Shown here one piece after another: positions 56,239 through 64,000 of a stretch of DNA of 64,000 bases. The translations under genes and the position numbers were made by a program. Under the pieces are notes generated by a model, which saw only the letters and a program-made list of their open reading frames with translations, did not search any database and was not told the DNA's origin. Each line of letters begins with the position of its first letter. Position 1 is the first letter of the stretch. The stretch lies in the NCBI RefSeq assembly GCF_047948215.1, contig NC_134464.1:6768001-6832000 (forward strand), in the 5' to 3' direction. The stretch is from Lycorma delicatula (Eukaryota > Arthropoda > Insecta > Hemiptera > Fulgoridae).

Positions 56239-59113
56239 TTAGTGCCCCATACGTCTTTCAGTATCATTTTTCTTTTTTAAAACAAAAATGGAGAATATTT
56301 CAAAATTATTCCAATTTTGTCTAGAACTCAATATGAAGCTAATTAGTTCCTCGGGTGTGAGATTCTGTATTCCCGTGCGAAACCTAAGTGTTGTCCATTT
56401 ATCGCATTCAAATATTGTATGCTCAGCTGTGTCATCGCGTTCACAGTACCGACAACGTGGAGAGCTTCTTTTACCAAAGCGGAATAAATATTGCTCGAAA
56501 TTTCCATGTCCAGAGAACATCTGAGAGACATAGTAGCTGACCTCGACATGCTTTCGTTTGACCCATTGGCTAATGTCTGAAATCAACCTTTTTGTCCACA
56601 TAGCCCCCTCATGTTGACTCCATCTACGCTGCCATGCCTGTATAACCACTTCAGAAGCATCACCCCGTTCCATGCCCTGAAAGCGAAGCCAGCGTTCCAA
56701 GACCTGGAGTTCTATGGGTTTTGTGGAAGCCAGAACGCACGCCGTCTCATAAGATATTCTGCGGTATCCGAACATCACCCCAACTAGAGCCTGTCTATGT
56801 AGACTCCTCAATCGTTTAGCATTCCTTTGCGTGAATATGGCTCTATACCAAACAGGTGCAGCATACAATAAAGCCGAGGTGCATGCGGAGACTAAAACCC
56901 TTCGTTTAGATGATCTTGGGGCATCTCGACCAGCTAATAGCCTTATGAGGGCTTGTAGTAATCCTTCGACTCTCTCGCATATATATACTATATGAGCACT
57001 AAAGCTTAAGGTTTTATCAATTATCACTCCCAGATATTTAACCTGATTGACACGTTCAAGCCTATGTTCACCTATCTTAAGTTCAAGATCTCGCAGCTGT
57101 CTCCTTCCCACCAACATAATATATTGACTTTTATCTACTGAAAGTGTTAATCCACTGTCGGTTAGCCAGTTATTTACGATCTCTAGAGTATCATTGCTCC
57201 TTTGTTCGAGGACATCTTCTGATCTCGCAGAGGTGAGTATCGCTAAATCATCAGCATAGGCCACTATTTCCGTCTCTTCAGGTAGCTGTAGTCGTAATAC
57301 ATCATCAATGACCAGTAACCAAAGTAACGGTCCCAGTACTGACCCCTGGGGGACACCACCATGAACTTGGTATCGTATGTCACCATCAAGCGTGCTAACC
57401 GTAGTCCATCTTTCAGACAGGTATTCGGAGATCTGTTTCCTAATGTAAGGGCTTATTCGCCTTCTGACTAAAGCCGCCATTATGGAATCCCACTGGACGG
57501 TCCCAAAAGCATTTCTAATGTTGAGCATAACCAATAAAGGAATCTTCCTGGTGCGTCATGTTCCAGCCTTGACTGTTATAGCCCAGCTAATTATCTTTTC
57601 AATCGCCTGAAGCGTCGATTTGCCACGCCTGAACCCATACTGGTTGTTATGAATACCCCCGCCTGTCTCTAGCTCAAGCAGTAACCTTTCTGCGATCAAT
57701 CTCTCAGCCACTTTCCCCATATTGTTTATGAGGCTCAACGGGCGGTAACCAACCACTTCTGCATTAGCAGTCTTCTTGGGCAAGAATACAGTGCGCGACT
57801 CCCTCCAACAATTAGGGAAGGTCCTGTTCTGCAAGCAATAACTTGCCACATCTGTCATTTCCCAAGGGGCTTTCATCATGTCCCTTGAGGATCGCAGCAG
57901 GAATACAGTCTGGACCCGGACTCTTTTTGTTCCCGAGTCTAGATACCGCCAAGGTGACTTCATGTTGTGTGAATCCAACCAGCTCCAATAGACCCGATTC
58001 AGCCACCGGAAAAAGTGTTCTCAATTGTATACCAGCAGACTCAGCTGTAAGGACAGGCAAACGTCTACCCAGTCTTCCCATGACGATCTGAAAAGGACGT
58101 CCCCACGGGTCCGAGTCCAGCTCCAAGCATAACTCCTTCCAACGTGCTCTCTTGCTAGATTTTATTAGGTAATTTAGTAACCGCCTGGCATCAGCAAACA
58201 TATTTACAGCATGCTCATACACAGCACCGCCTCTTCTACGGAGTCTAAATTTTCTCCTTCGCCAGTACTGCAGAATCCGTCTTTGGTCCGCAATCTCCGC
58301 AGTCCACCAGTAAGCGGGTTGATACCCCCTGATATTTTGGGGAATCCTCGCCATCTCCGTGACTACTAATTCCTGCAGAACAAAAGGCGTAACCTCTCTG
58401 CCATCCATGAGCTTGCGAGCAACTTTGTCAACCGCTACTTCTACCTGTCTTTTAGACAATCTCAGCGGCTTTGAAGTTCTCCCGATCACCGGTCGTATAC
58501 CGTCAAAAGAAAATAACGTGGCAAAGTGATCACTACCGGTTTCTGACCTCAAAACTCTCCATCGATAGAGCGAAGGATCCCAACTATTATCGACCAATGT
58601 CAGGTCTAATACAGATCTATGACCTCTGGCTTCAAATGTATAAGAGTCGTCATTTAGACAGATCATATCAGTCGCCATCATCATTTCTGTAAAGATTTGC
58701 CCTCTTCTGTTAGTATAACTGCTACCAGCAATCGTGGCCTTGCAGTTAAAATCACCCATAACCACGGCTCTTTTCGGTGACTGTAAGATGACCCGTTGTA
58801 TTTCGTCAATGTAAAGTTCATACTCAGCAATTCCAATATTAGGACTCACGTATCCAGCCACAAGGACAAAATTCGGCAAAATAATCGCTAAAATCCCCTC
58901 TCCTCTATGATGCAACTGCCATCCGATCCTATTACTGACGTTTGTTGTAGCGACATCACCAACAGCATCAGCCAGCCAGTCATGACGAGCAGCAGTACCC
59001 AAGTTCGGCTCAGTAGTAATCACGATGTCAACATTCAATTCCCTGGCGGTCTCTCCCACTAAATCACGGGACAGAATACTCCTGTTGGCATCGGACAATA
59101 TTATACTAATCAT
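56239..59113 (-). pseudogene. R1-clade LINE ORF2 (endonuclease-reverse transcriptase), broken
   Basis: The ATG at 59113 overlaps the ORF1 stop (ATGATTAG). Endonuclease: VDIVITTEPNLG, VVMGDFNCKATIAG (catalytic Asp/Asn), LDLTLVD and GSDHFATLFSF. RT: NKKSPGPDCIPAAIL, GYRPLSLINNMGKVAERLI, NNQYGFRRGKSTLQAI, LNIRNAFGTVQWDSI, GGVPQGSVLGPLLW, IVAYADDLAIL (catalytic YADD) and VKYLGVIIDKTLSF. C-terminal knuckle: CRYCERDDTAEHTIFEC. Two lesions are seen: a frameshift near 57885 (between PAAILKG and MMKAPWEM) and an in-frame TGA at about 57553 where CGA would be expected (CpG decay). Otherwise open. It makes the proteins for target-primed reverse transcription. Confidence 0.9.
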
Positions 59114-60598
59114 TTCTGGCTTTGCCGCACTTTACGCCTCCGGTGCGATGGTCAGTCCCATTACAATCGAGGCATTTGGACGCCGCTTTACAATCACGTA
59201 TAAAGTGGCCTGTACCCCCACAGTTGTAGCACAAAGCCGACCTATCAGGACCTCTGCACTCAAAACTGGTGTGTCCCAGCGCCCAACATTTATGACATTT
59301 GACAGGATCCGTTCTGATGTACGAGCGGCAGTGCACCCAGCCAACTCTAAGTCTATTCGAAATCAATTTTAGTGCTGCCCTGTGATTTGTGGTGACTGTA
59401 GCATTACGTGTATTACCGTAGGCGTTTCTTATCGAGGTGATCCGGAACGTTTTAGCGGCACCAATAACTGCAACTATCGCCTCACTAATATCACGCTCTG
59501 ACGTGTCTTCTTCTAAGTCCTTTATATGCACAACCGCTCTTCTATCACCCCTAGTTCTTACGTTCACTTGAAGGTCTGCCACTCTGTCCTTAAGCACCGT
59601 AGTAAATTGAGCTGCTTGCTCGGCATTCTTGATCCTGATCTCTAATTCGTTGTTTCTTCCTTTTCTTAGAGAAAGAACTTCTCCAGCTTCTTCCTTGTAT
59701 ATTTTGCCCTTCATGGTACGGAGCAAATCCGCATAGGACTTGCCCTGTCCCTTGATAACAACTATCTTGCTCCCCTCAACCGGAGGCGTCGAGCGACGAG
59801 CCGAAGCAGACCTAGATCGCCCACGGCTTGAATCTGATTTCCTGGGTACTACCAATGTTGCAGGTTCCTCGTTGGTTCTATGCAAATAAATAAGTATTTT
59901 TCTCAAAATATTGCCATATTCACCAGTCGGTAGAATATAGGTCACTTTGCGTACACTGACTAGTACCTTTCTTAATGCATTTATAATGCATCTGGCCGCA
60001 AGCTTTTCCCCTTTTTCGGAATCGAAGAAAATAGTAAATTTATTTTTCTTAATAGCCTCCATTTGGAAACTCTCCATCATTGTGGAGGAGTCTAATGCGA
60101 TCATGCCTGCCTCTGTGGCCGCTCTCTTCGATTTACTGATGCCAACAAATTGACATGTATCCCCGTCGGAAGAGTAACGACTTTTGCCTTGTTCATTGCT
60201 CACGCAGACCACCTGCGCGGGAGTAACTCAATTAATTCATCAGACAAATCAAGATTTAATATTTCTGTTTGATCCGTGTCAGAAGCAGGATCAGTCTGAG
60301 TGGACTGCGTGTTAACCTCTACGGGAAGGGACACATCAGACAGATCAGTTAAGCCCTCGTGTATTCTCCTCAGCTCCTGCTCGTGGACTGCTATATATCT
60401 AGTCAAACCTGACCCCGTATGTTTTTTCAGGGCATCAATCGCTTGTCCAAGCTGTTGAACCAGACTGCCAAACGAGTAGGGCGACCCATCCTCTTCTTCA
60501 GAGGAGCCCTGACGGGCTCTCTTTTTCCCTTTGATGTCCATTTTCTTGGCTACAGACGATTTCGTCGTGCCACCGCTTTGGGAGAATGTATCTTCCAA
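59106..60598 (-). pseudogene. R1-clade LINE ORF1 (Gag-like RNA-binding protein), broken
   Basis: It starts at ATG 60598 (MEDTFSQSGG), passes a Lys/Ser/Glu-rich stretch and reaches DLSDELIELLPR, where a one-base shift near 60210-60220 moves it into the frame 60212-59106. That frame runs on through an RNA-recognition-like region (VRTRGDRRAVVHIKDLEED) to three zinc knuckles at its end: CHKCWALGHTSFEC, CYNCGGTGHFIRDC and CLDCNGTDH...C. R1-clade ORF1 proteins bind element RNA and form the particle with ORF2. Its stop overlaps the ORF2 start by eight bases. Confidence 0.88.
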
Positions 60599-60777
60599 AG
60601 GAAGTGACCCGCGCCTTCTCGTGGTGTGGCACTGGACTCAGAAGACAATTCCGAGTCCAGCGAGTGGTCGAGGGGGGTAAAATGTATCTTCCAAAGGAAG
60701 TGACCCGCGCCTTCTCGTGGTGTGGCACTGGACTCAGAAGACAATTCCGAGTCCAGCGAGTGGTCGAGGGGGGTAAA
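60586..60777 (-). repeat. Two 96-bp tandem repeats at the LINE 5' end
   Basis: ATGTATCTTCCAAAGGAAGT starts at 60586 and again at 60682; a third partial unit starts at 60778 (ATGTATCCTCC). The two full units look identical. They cover the ORF1 start and the UTR before it, so each unit brings an ATG-bearing copy of the leader, as in variable 5' repeat arrays of some LINE promoters. Confidence 0.9.
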
Positions 60778-61364
60778 ATGTATCCTCCCAAAAATTGTTA
60801 TTAAATTTTTGGTGGGAAGGGGGAGGGGTCAAACGTTGAGGATTTTTGTGATCGAGATTTATATCAAGGAAGTTTTTGGATAGAGTAACTATTGCAGGAG
60901 TTATGAAGGAAAAGGAATTCCCCCTACTAAATTCGCTTCGTAGCATTCGGTAAACTTTCCTATACACAGTAGGAAGTATTAGAGAATTTCCTAAGACCTT
61001 GACCGATGTAATCGGTTATCGTAAATAACATTTATATTAACTATATTACTAATTACTGATATGTTATCTGTTATCGGCTGGAGATAACCGAATAGTCACG
61101 TACAGCGAAGAGACGCTCCACTATAATCCTTATTGCCTGTGACAATAAGGTTGAAACGACAAAAATCACAATAAAAAATCCGTCCGTTAACCAAAAATCG
61201 TAAAAATTTCAAAACACATCCGGTAAACACTCACCTAACAATACCTATTGTCCGTCTCCAAGAAAGAGCCGGAAAAACTAGTCCAAAACTAGTCCAAATA
61301 TTATAATTGCGGAGCAGCACAACAACACGTCCGTACGGTACGAGTACACTTACTCGACTACTCA

Positions 61365-61457
61365 ACACTTCATTTACACTCATACATATCATCCTCATTC
61401 ATCCTCTGAAGTATTATCTAAACGGTAGTTATCGGAGGCTAAACAGGAAAAACAAAA
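61365..61457 (+). repeat. tRNA-derived SINE, 3' half
   Basis: Resumes at ACACTTCATTT (duplicated) and runs through CATCATCCTCATTCATCCTC to CGGAGGCTAAACAGG and an A-rich end. It matches the isolated tail at 48436-48500 and completes the SINE begun at 55594. Confidence 0.87.
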
Positions 61458-61471
61458 GGGATAGGCAACAC
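61458..61471. repeat. Right target-site duplication of the split SINE
   Basis: GGGATAGGCAACAC, identical to 55580-55593. Confidence 0.88.
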
Positions 61472-62004
61472 ACGTAGCTTATGGAATGCAATACGTCAGT
61501 TATATTACTGTAATATAATTTCTCACCCCCCTCCCCCATAAAATAAAACATATGGGTTTGGTTCAACAGAGACAGGTGTTTTCCTAAATATTTTAATATG
61601 CTATATAATAATAATCGTTACAATCAATATACGATATAATGTTACGGTCCACAACGATACAACGCCTGCATCCTGACCGTCGATAAATTATTCAAACTTA
61701 TTTTTTCTAATTCTAACGTCTTAGATCTACTGATAAATCTGAATGCTGCATCTGATCTACATTTAATTCATTAACATCAATAAATTTAGGACGCCCATAG
61801 CTATTACTTACATGCTGTAGCGGGCTATCCTTATACAATGTTTTACTATTATTTGAGTATACCTTGTAATACTTTCGTTACGGCTTCTTTATCGTTTATA
61901 ATCGTAAATTTTTGTTTGCGTGGTATTATTGCCAAAAAGTATTGTAATTCTGATATCCGTTTAATCGCATTTCCTTTTACTTGCAATTTTATGTATCTAC
62001 TACT
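61472..62004 (-). other. Errantivirus-like element: polypurine tract and end region (possible 3' LTR start)
   Basis: On the minus strand a purine run (GGGGGAGGGGGGTGAGAAA, plus-strand 61523-61541) lies downstream of the env remains, where a polypurine tract should stand. Any LTR would begin just beyond it, to the left. No LTR ends could be defined. Env C-terminal sequence probably occupies part of 61550-62004 but is too decayed to read. Confidence 0.4.
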
Positions 62005-63137
62005 TTATACAATACATTTTTCACAATCGGTGTTTTCACGAGTTACTAATTCATTTGAACACAAATATTTTTTATACGTATGATTATTACGTTTATCGTT
62101 TAATCTTATAACTTCTGATTTTAACAAATATTTTACTTTCGGTATAATAGTTACATATTCTAAACCTCTTTTAGCAGGCGTGTATATCAATTTAATAAAT
62201 CGTAACTTTTTTCTTCTGTTATTGGCGGTTCAAGAAAGTACATAATATTATTTTTACAAATCTTACGATTAACTTTTAACGTATTTTCAAATTCTCTTAT
62301 ATCGCTTAATTTAAGTTGTAATGGTAATCTATTATTATAATAAATAGATATTTTCATTATTTCATTAATAATTCTTTAGTAGATATAATACGGATGTAGT
62401 GTTCATCGCTTACAAAACGTTAGGCTATTTTTTTATATTCTGTACAAGGTTTAATACAATATTATGTAATATATTTAACCGATTCAGGAAATCCGTTGTT
62501 TTCTCTAACCGTACAAAATCATTTACGCTTTAATTCATTAATAACAATTTATATTTCGACTCGTTAAAATTATCTTCGATTGTCTTTATCGTCCTATTGA
62601 ATTCGCATATAATAACTACGTTTACGGTATATTGAATATATATTCGATCGATTATATCGTTTTGTTTATATTTTATTCTATTTAATATTACTTCATCGTT
62701 AGTATCGATTTCCTGTAATCATTTTTACGATTGAACCTTAGCCGTTTATTATTCCGTGTTTTTCTCGCGTATTATTAATATTATTGTTTATTACTTAAAC
62801 GTATTATTTCTAACTTTTTTTCTATTACAAACTCGGTATAATTAATAAATCTTATATAATTACTCGCATCTCTATATTCGATATTGTTTTCTGTAACTAA
62901 ATCTTTTCTACTGCTTATACAATTTTTTATTATTAATGTTACGCGACTCTTTACGTAAGTGTTATTCGAGCTTTCTATATTATTAAACAAATTATTTAAA
63001 TCGTAATAACGCACAAAAGTACGATATATCTTGGCTATACCTAAATTAACCGGTACGATTCCAGAATTTATCGTAACTAATTTCTGCTCTTCTGCTTCTA
63101 CACGCGGGGATCTGGGATTAATCTCGTTTACGGACAT
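62005..63137 (-). pseudogene. Errantivirus-like env gene, degraded
   Basis: The minus-strand frame 63137-62781 starts in a region with GIVPVNLGIAKIY and FVRYYDLNNL, the style of the surface domain of insect gypsy-group envelope proteins. After breaks, a DTNDEVILNRI-like stretch (about 62710-62520) has the spacing of the segment that follows the cleavage/fusion region. The 62190-62005 frame has a Cys pattern (YLCSNE...DCEKC) of the later ectodomain. Several frameshifts and stops separate these blocks, so no envelope protein can be made. The element would have been an endogenous retrovirus of the host germ line. Confidence 0.65.
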
Positions 63138-63176
63138 AAGGATGTACCTGGAACAGGGTTTAAGTAGGATTAGTAT

Positions 63177-63541
63177 CTACATCGGAAGATCGGTTATCTC
63201 GTCGAATTTTCTAGAACGTTTTATATTCGATAAATAAATTTTATTTTTTGTATTATAATGTCTTCCTAAAATAACCGCTGTTTTCTTTTCTTCATTAACC
63301 GCCGTCATTTTTTCCTTATTATATTTATTTTTTGTTTTACTTTGACTTTGGACCGATTTAACATATACTTCTTGCGGAATTATCGGTAATTCTTCCCTAT
63401 TAATGTTCGCTTTTTCTTTTACCCTTTGTTTGGTTTTTCGTTTATTTCCCTTACGCGTTCGTATAATTTACTAACCTTTTCTTTGCGTATATTAACGTAA
63501 TAGTTCATTACCTGCTGTCGTAAATCTATTTCATTTAATCG
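63177..63541 (-). pseudogene. Errantivirus-like pol, integrase C-terminal region, degraded
   Basis: Minus-strand frames read NEIDLRQQVMNYYVNIRKEK, then, after one frameshift near 63430, LPIIPQEVYVKS and GRHYNTKNKIYLSNIKRSRK, ending at the stop 63177-63179. The basic, VYVK- and GR-containing segment is typical for the end of gypsy-type integrases. The catalytic D,D-35-E core and HHCC zinc finger that should lie upstream are not present. Confidence 0.65.
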
Positions 63542-64000
63542 ATTGTAGTCGACTGCTCTTAAAATATTCAGCTATAACGGTCGTAAATATTTTATAAAAA
63601 TCATTTCCAAAGTACAAACTATATTTTACATTCGGGATTAAAAATTCTTTAAGAAAATTAAGTATACGATCGACAAAATTATTTTCAGATATTTCTGCAT
63701 TCATTCTCGTTTCAGTATTTTTCAAATAATTTTTGTATTTTAACTTTCTCGGATTAATTTTAATTATTATAATTTACCGGATCCAATATCGATATATCGG
63801 TTGTAGTATTACCTTCAAAGTTTGCACGTATCGTTTAGTCATTATATTCTTCTATTTGATATATTTTCCCAAACCGGTTTTCTACCTGTTGAATTTCATT
63901 ATCGTCTAAATTTACTACCGCCGATCGATCATCTAATTCTGGAAAATATACACCGTACGTTTCGTTCGCTAACCGATCGTTCTTCGGTACTATTACCGGA
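63531..64000 (-). pseudogene. Errantivirus-like pol, fragment upstream of integrase
   Basis: The minus-strand frame 63725-63531 reads ILNFLKEFLIPNVKYSLYFG and VIAEYFKSSRLQ, a segment found between RNase H and integrase in gypsy-group Pol. Further right another frame shows NETYGVYFPELDDRSAVVNL. The element continues past the window edge. Stops and shifts make it inactive. Confidence 0.5.

Larger units (their letters stand above)
55805..61364 (-). mobile_element. R1-clade LINE, nearly full length, inserted in a SINE
   Basis: A minus-strand LINE of about 5.56 kb. Read from its 5' end: UTR (61364-60800), two 96-bp tandem units (60586-60777), ORF1 (60598-59106), ORF2 (59113-56239), 3' UTR and a short A tail (T run just after 55801). 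ACACTTCATTT occurs at 55794-55804 and 61365-61375 as target duplication. ORF1 with three CCHC knuckles, APE-like endonuclease, RT and a C-terminal knuckle without RNase H fit the R1 clade. The copy is damaged in a few places only, so insertion is fairly recent. Confidence 0.93.

Overview
This is a eukaryotic nuclear window from an arthropod, almost certainly an insect and possibly a hemipteran (that last step is inference from repeat style only). It is AT-rich, has intron-split genes with GT/AG borders, and is crowded with non-LTR retrotransposons of the R1, jockey, RTE and RNase H-bearing I/Loa-like groups, plus mariner and hAT relics, tRNA-derived SINEs and an errantivirus-like LTR element carrying env. 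No prokaryotic organisation, rRNA gene or CRISPR array is visible. Region 1 (about 2.0-22.4 kb, minus strand): a pickpocket-type DEG/ENaC sodium-channel gene. Five exons can be built from splice sites and matching intron phases: first transmembrane segment at 22.3 kb, then extracellular-domain exons at 16.4, 10.1, 5.5 and 2.1 kb. The N-terminal exon(s), one probable exon between 22.2 and 16.4 kb, and the second transmembrane exon were not found. The introns are full of nested transposons: a mariner copy split by a plus-strand R1-like LINE that itself seems to contain a minus-strand RNase H LINE (10.2-15.1 kb), a second RNase H LINE split by another LINE (17.1-20.4 kb), and a hAT copy containing a SINE head (20.95-22.18 kb). 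Region 2 (22.4-31.9 kb): gene-poor repeats, one R1-like LINE 3' end and microsatellites. Region 3 (32.1-32.9 kb, minus): an intact 265-residue hydroxypyruvate isomerase-like gene with a splice acceptor in its 5' UTR, the only clearly complete host coding region. Region 4 (33-48 kb): visibly CpG-poor sequence with an old RTE relic interrupted by a long inverted-repeat element, a young 5'-truncated RTE copy with an exact 10-bp target duplication, a fragmented LINE (called family C), a young jockey-like LINE with a 12-bp target duplication, and one exon of a Cys-rich arthropod protein. Region 5 (48.4-53.8 kb): the 5' part of a jockey-like LINE on the plus strand facing a minus-strand jockey element that is split by a family C copy with a 14-bp target duplication. 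Region 6 (55.6-64 kb): a SINE with a 14-bp target duplication split by a nearly full-length R1-clade LINE (about 5.56 kb, ORF1 and ORF2 damaged by a few lesions, 96-bp repeats at its 5' end). To its right lies the env and pol remainder of an errantivirus-like element, whose 3' LTR may be what the SINE landed in. The genes do not form a pathway. What organises the window is one ion-channel gene with very large introns and layer upon layer of transposon insertion that can be put in relative order from target duplications and interrupted reading frames.
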